A DNA stretch of 15,020 nucleotides from Nanobdellota archaeon. GTDB lineage: Archaea; Nanobdellota; Nanobdellia; Pacearchaeales; GW2011-AR1. The notes under the pieces were generated by a model. That model ran no database searches, was not told where the DNA came from, and saw nothing but the letters and a program-made list of their open reading frames with translations. Every line of letters begins with the position of its first letter. Within the stretch, counting starts at the first letter, position 1. Shown piece after piece: positions 5,330 to 11,155 of the stretch. The stretch covers positions 1-15,020 of the forward strand of contig JAUYDD010000154.1 in the NCBI GenBank assembly GCA_030704765.1. Direction: 5' to 3'. The position numbers and the translations under genes are program-made.

Positions 5330-8098
5330 ATGAAAAGATGTATTAATAAAAGGTGCTCTATAATATCAATTATTTTAATATCAATTTTATTTATAATAAT
5401 AAATTTAACTATTATATCAGCTCAAGGTTCTGATTTGAATATTTCTCTTGCAAAACAGAAATTAATAAATTATCTTAACAACCAAACTTGTGGTGGAGTT
5501 GAGTTTTCTTCATATTCAGATATAGGATATCTATATGAAATAAATGTGACATATCAAGGAGAGATTGTAACTGTTTATATTACCAAAGATGGTATATATT
5601 TTGTTCAAGGAGCTATAAAAATCAATAATTCTACAAAAGAAGTTAATGGAATCATAGCAGGAGAGAAATTAGTAAACTACCTTAATAACAAGACTGGTGG
5701 CGGGGTTGTTTATGATAGCTCTAATGACTTGGGTAAAATATATGAAATTAATGTAATCTATGAAAATCAAACAATACCTGTATTTATCACTAAAGATTCT
5801 CAATATTTTATTCAAGGAGCAATTCTTATTAATGATACTAATAGTTCAGGTTGTTATAATAACTTAAATAACTCGAATATCTCTATTCCTAAATCAGATA
5901 AGCCTGATGTAGAATTATTTGTAATGACTCTTTGTCCATATGGATCACAAGAAGAAAAAGGAATAATTCCAGTCTTTGATTTATTAGGAGAAAAGATAAA
6001 TACTAAGATAAGATTTGTTCATTATTTTATGCATGGAGATGAAGAAGAGCTACAGACATATGTTCAAATATGTATAAGAGAAGAACAATCAAAAAAATAT
6101 ATAGACTATTTATCTTGTTTCTTACAGAAAGGGAATAGTCCCAATTGTTTGGAGAAGAATAATATTAATATGAACCTTCTTAATATATGTCTTTCTGATA
6201 ATTATAAAAAAGCAAAAGAGTATTATGAAGTTGATAAGAATTTAAGTTTAGGTTATGAAGTCTATGGATGTCCAGCATTAGTCATAAATGGAAAGATAAT
6301 TGATACATCAAGGAGTTCTGCTGAACTCTTAAATACAATATGCTCTGCATTTAATAATGCTCCAGAAGAATGCTTAACTAATCTTTCCACAAAAATCCCA
6401 TCACCAGGATTTTCTGACATAAATATAAATTATTTATCACCTAGTGATAAATCTTCAGTAAATGGTGAAGTGGAGTTCATTATAAACTATACATCTAAAG
6501 AAAATAAGTTTGTATTTTTTTCATTATTATCACTTGACTTGAATAAAATTCTTATCTCAGGAGAAAATGCATCATTGATTTTAACAAATTATTTGAACTC
6601 AAAAAATAAAGGAAATACAAGTTATTTAAGTTATAGAGATATAGGAGATTTATATGAAGTTAATGTTTCTAATAATAATCAAATTATTCCTTTTTATATA
6701 ACTAAAGACGGAATGTATTTTTTGGAAAATATTACACAAACAAATAATTTCTCGAATGAAAGTAATACCACAGAAAGAGAGTTAGTAAAAAATCTAAGAA
6801 TATGGAATCAGTATGGAATAATAAGCGGAAAAAGCTTAGGATATTTAATAGAATATAAATTAAATTCTTCAGTATTCAATAATAGCATGTTCATTACCCA
6901 GGAAGGCAGATATATGGTTAATGGGAATGTAGAAAAAATTAATTTAAAAAAGTATTATCATTTTAATACAGGGGATTATCTAAATTCTCCAAATTTACAA
7001 GTATTATTAGTTTCAATTAAGGAATGTTCCTCAAATAATATATGTAGTTTTAAGGTCAATCTTTCAGAATATGCCCCAGCAACCATGGGATATTATTTTG
7101 GCATTATTGGAGATTATGAATATCAGTTTAGTAATCCTTATCAAATTGAAGTTGGAAAAGTTAGTTGTGATAACAATAACGATTGTTTCAATAAAGGATT
7201 TATAAAAAATTTCTCAAAAAATTCAAATTTATCTAATATAAAAGTGAATATTTCTAATAATATAATTTATATAGGTAAAGATAATCAAACAAGGGTAATT
7301 TTTCAGCAGGATTTTAAAAGAAATATTCTAAATTTAGAAAATCTTACTATTAAAAATCAAGATAATCTAAGCAGTTATTCTTATTTAATTATAAATGGCT
7401 TGGATTTATCTAGATTTGGAACTAAAAAAATAATATATCTTGATAGAATATTAAACAGCACAGGTATTTGTATAAAAGATAAGGAAATATTTTCAATAAC
7501 AGAAATATCAGATAATTGTAAGGATCAAAATGAATTTTGGGTTCCTTGTCCAGGTTCAACTGGCCAATATTTTTGTAATCTGTCTTTAGATAATAACAAA
7601 TATATTGTCAGGGGATTAAACCATTCAGGAGTGAAAGAACAATCAATTTATTGTGGAGATAATGTCTGCAATAGTGAAGAATCTTGTTCTACTTGCTCAA
7701 ATGATTGTGGAGGATGTCCTCAACCTCCTAGCGGCGGTGGTGGAGGCGGAGGAGGTGGAAGCTCAACTACAGAAACACAAAAGAAAAACAATACAATATC
7801 AAATTTTTCTAATGCGAGTAAATCTTCTAATCAAAATCTTGTTTTAAACAATACAGAACTCACAAATGAGATTAATAAGACCTTAAACAAACCTTCAAAT
7901 GAAAACAAAGGATTATTTGGAATAACTGGAAGATATATAAATGTTAATTTGATAAAAAGATCTCTTCCTTATTCAATAATAGTTTTAATTATTATTATCA
8001 TAATATTATTTTATATATTTTATTATCAAAAAAACAAAGGATCTAACAATAAAATTCGTTTTTATATGAAAAAGAAAAATAAAATCAAAAAAAGATAA
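5330..8098 (+). CDS. Surface protein with DsbC-N-like repeats and a thioredoxin-like domain
   Basis: A 922-residue exported, membrane-anchored protein. After a signal segment (about 10-31) come two copies of a roughly 60-residue module (36-98 and 106-168) ending in [YF]ITKDxxYFxQG, with a third at 408-468 and a weaker one at 486-537. The ending resembles the ITDDGKHIIQG part of the DsbC N-terminal dimerisation domain. A thioredoxin-like domain (about 192-340) starts with VELFVMTLCPYGSQ and has a G-C-P cis-proline loop at 313-315. Cys202 is followed by PYG rather than PYC, so the usual second active-site cysteine is missing. Then follow Asn-rich beta regions, a C-x-x-x-x-C cluster (775-796), a nine-Gly linker (802-810), the GITG motif (864-867), a membrane helix (880-899) and a Lys-rich cytoplasmic tail. 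It likely acts in envelope disulfide chemistry or adhesion (inference). The double-hairpin repeat starts two bases after the stop. Confidence 0.8.
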   Translation: MKRCINKRCSIISIILISILFIIINLTIISAQGSDLNISLAKQKLINYLNNQTCGGVEFSSYSDIGYLYEINVTYQGEIVTVYITKDGIYFVQGAIKINNSTKEVNGIIAGEKLVNYLNNKTGGGVVYDSSNDLGKIYEINVIYENQTIPVFITKDSQYFIQGAILINDTNSSGCYNNLNNSNISIPKSDKPDVELFVMTLCPYGSQEEKGIIPVFDLLGEKINTKIRFVHYFMHGDEEELQTYVQICIREEQSKKYIDYLSCFLQKGNSPNCLEKNNINMNLLNICLSDNYKKAKEYYEVDKNLSLGYEVYGCPALVINGKIIDTSRSSAELLNTICSAFNNAPEECLTNLSTKIPSPGFSDININYLSPSDKSSVNGEVEFIINYTSKENKFVFFSLLSLDLNKILISGENASLILTNYLNSKNKGNTSYLSYRDIGDLYEVNVSNNNQIIPFYITKDGMYFLENITQTNNFSNESNTTERELVKNLRIWNQYGIISGKSLGYLIEYKLNSSVFNNSMFITQEGRYMVNGNVEKINLKKYYHFNTGDYLNSPNLQVLLVSIKECSSNNICSFKVNLSEYAPATMGYYFGIIGDYEYQFSNPYQIEVGKVSCDNNNDCFNKGFIKNFSKNSNLSNIKVNISNNIIYIGKDNQTRVIFQQDFKRNILNLENLTIKNQDNLSSYSYLIINGLDLSRFGTKKIIYLDRILNSTGICIKDKEIFSITEISDNCKDQNEFWVPCPGSTGQYFCNLSLDNNKYIVRGLNHSGVKEQSIYCGDNVCNSEESCSTCSNDCGGCPQPPSGGGGGGGGGSSTTETQKKNNTISNFSNASKSSNQNLVLNNTELTNEINKTLNKPSNENKGLFGITGRYINVNLIKRSLPYSIIVLIIIIIILFYIFYYQKNKGSNNKIRFYMKKKNKIKKR

Positions 8099-8100
8099 AT

Positions 8101-8194
8101 ATAGAGAACTGCGTAGCTTATGTGATATATATTTTGTAGTTCTCTATCTGTATAACTGCACTATACTGAGACATAAACAATGCAGTTATCCATA
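8101..8194 (-). repeat. Double-hairpin repeat, copy 2 (inverted)
   Basis: Hairpin B (8101-8112/8136-8147, one G-U pair) followed by CTGT and hairpin A (8152-8160/8181-8189): the reverse order of copy 1 and the same 94-bp length. Hairpin A and the shared arms are reverse complements of copy 1. The hairpin B loop (8113-8135) keeps copy 1's plus-strand orientation, so it has been flipped relative to A. It lies two bases after the 922-residue gene and could also help end its transcript. Confidence 0.85.
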
Positions 8195-8245
8195 GCTATA
8201 AAAAACAATCCCTTTTATTTTAACCACACTCACCCTCAAGAAACC

Positions 8246-8253
8246 TTTAAATA
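8246..8253 (+). promoter_or_regulatory. TATA box for the small membrane protein gene
   Basis: TTTAAATA is centred 26 bases before the ATG at 8275, with no Shine-Dalgarno sequence between; a leaderless promoter. Confidence 0.6.
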
Positions 8254-8274
8254 ATTCATCTTCTTTTATTATTC

Positions 8275-8520
8275 ATGGCAAAAAATGAAGAATCAGCTGG
8301 AATCTTCAAAAAGACAATGGCTTCTTTATTAGTTATAACAGGCGTATTTGTCGTATTGATAATAAGTAATTCTATAACAGGAAGAGTAGTGGGTGAAGGA
8401 GAATCAGGAACAGGCCTTCAAGATTTATTCATAATATTCTGGGCAGGACTATTAGTTGCTGCAGGTATCTGGATATGGAGACATGATAATTTCCATAAAT
8501 CTATTTTTAAAGAAAAATAA
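8275..8520 (+). CDS. Small two-helix membrane protein with ITG motif
   Basis: 81 residues: a charged N-terminus (1-13), a membrane helix (about 16-31), then SNSITGRVVGEGES, a second hydrophobic segment (about 50-67, ending GIWIWRH) and a short Lys-rich tail. I do not recognise a characterised family. The S-I-T-G-R sequence (33-37) straight after the first helix is shared in form with the two large surface proteins in this window, where ITG stands just before the membrane helix. The gene is alone, with its own leaderless promoter, between the inverted repeat and the structured intergenic region. The function is unknown. Confidence 0.75.
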   Translation: MAKNEESAGIFKKTMASLLVITGVFVVLIISNSITGRVVGEGESGTGLQDLFIIFWAGLLVAAGIWIWRHDNFHKSIFKEK

Positions 8521-8710
8521 GATAGTTTAAATCATTGATTTAGATTTATTTTTCATAAACGTTTAAAACATAACTACACCAATTCATAATTGATACCTCT
8601 TAATCTGTTAGGGATTACAATCTACTGATCTCCTAGCTATTATTTTTGGATTAATGATAAGGAAAAAACATCAGCTGGTGAAAGCCGATGATGTTTAGAA
8701 AGTAGCCCCT

Positions 8711-8732
8711 AAATCAAAAAAACAATGGGCCA
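8711..8732 (+). repeat. 22-base repeat shared with the right window edge
   Basis: These 22 bases, ending in ACAATGGGCCA, are identical to 14999-15020, where the window ends. The match may therefore continue beyond the edge. Here it forms the 5' strand of the main stem of the structured region. Confidence 0.85.
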
Positions 8733-8813
8733 CCACACCCTAAAGGTTTTTGCCACAGCTAAAAAATCGCCTGCTGGCGAGTGTGGTTTGATTGGCCCTT
8801 GTTTTTAGGATGC

Positions 8814-8869
8814 TCAGAAATTAAAACAAACTAACATCCACATCTTAAAAGATGTGGTTTAATTTCTGA
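8814..8869. repeat. Composite hairpin with one-sided bulge
   Basis: Outer arms TCAGAAATTAAA (8814-8825) and TTTAATTTCTGA (8858-8869) pair at all 12 positions. Inner arms CCACATCTT (8838-8846) and AAGATGTGG (8849-8857) pair at nine around AA. The inner hairpin abuts the 3' outer arm directly, leaving a 12-base bulge only on the 5' side. It lies 58 bases beyond the gins51 stop and may act on that transcript or belong to the ncRNA candidate. Confidence 0.75.
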
Positions 8870-8926
8870 CATAATAATGAGTCAAGTTTTAAGATTTAGT
8901 GTATTTAACCTAACCACCAATTATTT

Positions 8927-9493
8927 TTATTCCTCACTAATCCCCTCTGCTTTTTTATCAACTATCAGTATATTTGCGATTTCTTCTGGAATATTTGCAA
9001 TATCTCCTTTTCTAAAAGGCCCCATCTTATTGCCTTCGAGATCTAGAAATTCCCCTGTATCTTCAATAAAGAGCACCATCTTGTTCTTAGATCTTATATC
9101 CTCTCCTTCATCAATGCCTTTTAATAATTCAGTGATTTTCTTATCAGATCTTTCTAATGATTTCATGATTCCTTCAAAAGCTTCTTTTTCAGGAGCAAGC
9201 ATGTTTTCAAAATCTCTTTTAGATATTCCAGTTTCAGCTGCAACAAAGGCAAGTTCAAGTATCTTCTTTTTTCTTCTGAGCATGAGCTCTTTGAATATTG
9301 CTATAGAATTCTCAAACTGTTTCTTGGTCTTTATTATAATATCTGAAAAATCATCATCTTTTTTATCAGCTATCTCTTTTTTATCCTTAAGATAAGCAGC
9401 TACATCCTTTATAAAACTCTTAGGAATAGGTTGTAATTGCTCGCTATATCTTTCTTTTCTCAATGCATCATAAAGTTCATTATAGGTTATCAT
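8927..9493 (-). CDS. gins51: GINS complex subunit Gins51
   Basis: GINS links the MCM helicase to Cdc45/RecJ-like proteins and polymerases at the archaeal replication fork. The 188-residue product has the Sld5/Psf1-type order: a helical A domain first (NELYDALRKERYSEQLQPIP at 5-24, helices to about 125) and a small beta B domain at the C-terminus (about 138-182: VLFIEDTGEFLDLEGNKMGP, then FRKGDIANIPEEIANILI). The ATG at 9493 is chosen, rather than ones further upstream, because it begins the conserved A domain and lies four bases after the upstream exonuclease stop; an earlier start would overlap that gene by about 70 bases. No Gins23 gene is visible, so the complex may be a homotetramer (inference; known for some archaea). 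Confidence 0.88.
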   Translation of the reverse strand: MITYNELYDALRKERYSEQLQPIPKSFIKDVAAYLKDKKEIADKKDDDFSDIIIKTKKQFENSIAIFKELMLRRKKKILELAFVAAETGISKRDFENMLAPEKEAFEGIMKSLERSDKKITELLKGIDEGEDIRSKNKMVLFIEDTGEFLDLEGNKMGPFRKGDIANIPEEIANILIVDKKAEGISEE

Positions 9494-9497
9494 TTGA

Positions 9498-10100
9498 TTA
9501 GTCTTCTTTTTTAAGATAAGTAGGTATTTGAAATTTATCATATTCTGGAAATAGGTTTTTCCCATATACAAGCCTAAAAAAACACTCTCCAGTTAATTTA
9601 GAATCTTCTAATGCATTATGAATTTTTCTATTATCACTCATACCTGCAAATTTCAATATATTAGATAGGCTAGTATTGCTCTGATTATCTTTTATTAATG
9701 TTTTTCCATTAACTTGCATATATCTCAATGCACCTATAGAATGAAGATCAAATGCTCTATGTTCAAATGGTATCTTTATTCCATATCTACATGCTCTTAT
9801 TGATAAAAATCCTAAATCAAATTGCGGATTCTGGCATATACAATTACGGTTTTTTTGGTTTTCTATCCATTTAAAGAAGTTTCTGATCAACTCTTTTTGC
9901 GATTGCAATTCCTTGTTCCTAAGTTCTTGTTCATTTTTTCCTATTATCTTTAATGCACTCTCTTGCACTATATCCTCTTCATCTATCCTTGCATCTTGAA
10001 AAAATATATTAAGGGGATTCTCAAGTTCAAAAGCTCCTATCTGCCATATACCACACTTATTAAAATCAATTCCTGTTGTCTCTATATCAACTACAATCAT
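9498..10100 (-). CDS. DnaQ-like DEDDh 3'-5' exonuclease
   Basis: A single-domain exonuclease of the DnaQ/RNase T superfamily, which removes nucleotides from 3' ends of DNA or RNA with two metal ions. Counting from the start chosen here, ExoI is IVVDIETTG with Asp5 and Glu7, ExoII is NPQFDLGFL with Asp95, and ExoIII is HNALEDS with His161 and Asp166. The full DEDDh set is therefore intact and the protein should be active. An ATG four codons upstream (10112) is possible. The ATG at 10100 is preferred because GGAGG stands five bases before it, one of the few clear ribosome sites in the window. It forms an operon with gins51, four bases downstream, suggesting a role at or near the replication fork (inference). 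There is no polymerase or helicase domain. Confidence 0.85.
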   Translation of the reverse strand: MIVVDIETTGIDFNKCGIWQIGAFELENPLNIFFQDARIDEEDIVQESALKIIGKNEQELRNKELQSQKELIRNFFKWIENQKNRNCICQNPQFDLGFLSIRACRYGIKIPFEHRAFDLHSIGALRYMQVNGKTLIKDNQSNTSLSNILKFAGMSDNRKIHNALEDSKLTGECFFRLVYGKNLFPEYDKFQIPTYLKKED

Positions 10101-10105
10101 ATTTT

Positions 10106-10110
10106 CCTCC
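10106..10110 (-). promoter_or_regulatory. Shine-Dalgarno site that decides the exonuclease start
   Basis: GGAGG followed by AAAAT and ATG (10100). It lies inside the first codons of the longer possible reading (ATG at 10112), so the shorter start is preferred. Most other genes here lack such a site. Confidence 0.65.
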
Positions 10111-10128
10111 ATTGTGATTTAGGTGTAT

Positions 10129-10159
10129 CAGAAAAAATAAGATTTTTTCTGTATTTAAA
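10129..10159 (-). promoter_or_regulatory. Promoter of the exonuclease-gins51 operon with downstream palindrome
   Basis: On the minus strand a TATA-like TTTAAATA (10152-10159) is followed directly by a 9-bp palindrome, CAGAAAAAA and TTTTTTCTG around five bases (10129-10151). The predicted transcription start, near 10130, falls at the far end of the palindrome. A repressor bound there would block polymerase, so this is an operator candidate; function inferred from position. Confidence 0.45.
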
Positions 10160-10250
10160 ACAATCATATTTATTCACCTTTATCATAATCCATAAAAATA
10201 AACCATTTATAATTTTTATTATTCTTTATATAGTGATATTTTGATATTAT

Positions 10251-10335
10251 AGTCAAGGACACTAATATTTTACCAGTTTGTGCCTTGACTTATTAGGAAA
10301 AGCCATAAGTAAATAGTAAAAAATTAATGGCTTTT
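10251..10335. repeat. Tandem hairpin pair with about 20-base loops
   Basis: First hairpin: AGTCAAGG (10251-10258) and CCTTGACT (10283-10290), with two more pairs beyond a bulged A. Second: AAAAGCCAT (10298-10306) and ATGGCTTTT (10327-10335), nine perfect pairs, with a 20-base loop. They are seven bases apart. The build resembles the 94-bp double-hairpin repeat, but the sequence is unrelated. Confidence 0.6.
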
Positions 10336-10435
10336 ACTATAGCTTGTCTTTTATATCCATTATTAGAACTAATGAAAAAGTTAAAACAAAAGTTACGCAA
10401 TAGCTTCCTTTTTTCTTAGGGGCATATTATTCTAT

Positions 10436-11011
10436 TTATGCCCTTATTACATATTCCAGATAATCATCATAAGGTACTATCCATTTAACAGCCTCGGATT
10501 TACTGGATTTTTCCATTATTTTCTTGAATAATCTTATAGAATTTCCAGAAGCAGATATTGCAATATTGCATTTTTCTTTTTTTATCAGTACTTTCAGGGC
10601 TTTAATGAACTCTTTGACTCTTATTTCAACATCTGCAAAGGACTCTCCACCAGGCGGTTTTATATCAAAACCTCTATGCCACAAATCAAACTTCCATTGA
10701 CCATATTTTTTTATTATAGCACTATGTTTTTTACCATTTAATTTACCATAATTTCTTTCAATAATCCTATCATCAGTTATAACCCTCTTGCATTCTGGAT
10801 GATATTTCAAGACATATTTTAAAGTGTCTTTTGACCTAGATAAAGAAATAGCTATTGCGAGGCCTATTTTCTTATTTTCCAGTAATTTTCCAAGATGTTT
10901 TGCTTGCCTTATTCCAAGAGGAGTTAATCTAGAATCTTTCCATCCTGTAAAAATCTCGTTCTTATTAAAATAAGTCTGTCCATGCCTGAAAACATATATT
11001 TTATATTTCAT
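10436..11011 (-). CDS. Phosphoglycerate-mutase-like histidine phosphatase, second His replaced
   Basis: A 191-residue member of the histidine phosphatase superfamily, closest in motifs to cofactor-dependent phosphoglycerate mutase (interconversion of 3- and 2-phosphoglycerate). The phosphorylated histidine motif is intact: FRHGQT with His10. So are the FTGWKDSRLTPLG segment, the RSKDT region (59-63), Glu85 in ERNYG and PPGGES (119-124). The second catalytic histidine, normally in AHGNS(L/I)R, is Ser155 in ASGNSIR; I checked the codon (TCT). The protein is shorter than bacterial GpmA (about 230-250). Loss of that histidine normally destroys or greatly lowers activity, so it may be inactive, regulatory, or use a different residue. 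It stands alone, with its promoter in the 144 bases shared with ftsY. Confidence 0.82.
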   Translation of the reverse strand: MKYKIYVFRHGQTYFNKNEIFTGWKDSRLTPLGIRQAKHLGKLLENKKIGLAIAISLSRSKDTLKYVLKYHPECKRVITDDRIIERNYGKLNGKKHSAIIKKYGQWKFDLWHRGFDIKPPGGESFADVEIRVKEFIKALKVLIKKEKCNIAISASGNSIRLFKKIMEKSSKSEAVKWIVPYDDYLEYVIRA

Positions 11012-11034
11012 TTTTCATCTTTTATGATTATAAC

Positions 11035-11071
11035 AACTAGTTTTTATTTATAATTGTTGCGATAACTAGTT
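11035..11071 (-). promoter_or_regulatory. Promoter of the mutase-like gene flanked by AACTAGTT sites
   Basis: The self-palindromic octamer AACTAGTT occurs at 11035-11042 and 11064-11071. Between them, on the minus strand, is TTATAAATA (11045-11053), identical to the ftsY TATA box. It would start transcription near 11023 and give a 12-base leader. Two dyad sites on either side of a TATA box suit a repressor or TFB/TBP-blocking dimer. The two octamers can also pair as an 8-bp stem. Confidence 0.45.
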
Positions 11072-11127
11072 TATAGAGAATATATTGATATTATTTCTTA
11101 GGTAAATTAATTCTAGACTAATAATCC

Positions 11128-11136
11128 TTATAAATA
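11128..11136 (+). promoter_or_regulatory. TATA box for ftsY
   Basis: TTATAAATA is centred about 25 bases before the ATG at 11156, giving a leaderless transcript. Confidence 0.6.
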
Positions 11137-11155
11137 CCCTATTACTATTATTTTC

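Larger units (their letters stand above)
8590..8870 (+). ncRNA. Candidate structured non-coding RNA (unidentified)
   Basis: If transcribed from the TATA-like site at 8561, the roughly 280-base product would fold into three domains. (i) An 8-bp stem (8666-8673/8689-8696) capped by GG/CC around TGAAAG. (ii) A long helix built from GGGCCA (8727-8732) with TGGCCC (8793-8798) and CCACAC (8733-8738) with GTGTGG (8781-8786), extended outward by A/T pairs between about 8708 and 8808 and enclosing TCGCC/GGCGA (8767-8780). (iii) The composite hairpin at 8814-8869. The size would suit RNase P or SRP RNA, but I cannot find the diagnostic conserved motifs of either. A repeated mobile palindromic element is the main alternative, because 22 bases of domain (ii) recur at the window edge. 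Confidence 0.4.
8521..8926. other. 406-base region without CDS, strong secondary structure
   Basis: No protein gene is supportable on either strand apart from an antisense shadow of gins51 starting at 8877. A TATA-like GTTTAAAAC (8561-8569) would start a transcript near 8590. Perfect inverted repeats follow: TAATC/GATTA near 8601-8617, AAACATCA/TGATGTTT (8666-8673/8689-8696), the nested structure at 8704-8811 and the composite hairpin at 8814-8869. Confidence 0.6.
10113..10435. other. Intergenic region with operon promoter and tandem hairpins
   Basis: No gene is supportable in these 323 bases. They hold the promoter and palindrome of the exonuclease operon near 10129-10159 and a pair of hairpins at 10251-10335. 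The A/T-rich stretches 10160-10250 and 10340-10435 show nothing further, apart from TAGTAAAA/TTTTACTA (10314-10321/10332-10339), which competes with the second hairpin. Confidence 0.55.

Noticed and set aside
2948..8194. Composite transposon or integrated element with its own recombinase
   Set aside because: The inverted ends fit, but there is no transposase, integrase or resolvase reading frame between them, and no target duplication is evident at the outer ends.
8590..8870. RNase P RNA or SRP RNA
   Set aside because: Size and position would suit either, but I could not find the conserved GAGGAAAGUCC/ACAGAAA motifs of RNase P or the GGAAGG-AGCAG helix 8 of SRP RNA. Left as unidentified.
8877..9395. 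172-residue plus-strand frame over gins51
   Set aside because: Ser/Phe-rich mirror of the conserved Gins51 frame, with no recognisable motif.
9494..9571. Upstream ATGs extending Gins51 by 26 residues
   Set aside because: They overlap the end of the exonuclease gene, and the added residues are outside the conserved GINS A domain.
9963..10244. 93-residue plus-strand frame overlapping the exonuclease start
   Set aside because: Hydrophobic A/T-rich shadow covering the exonuclease start and its promoter; no supporting features.
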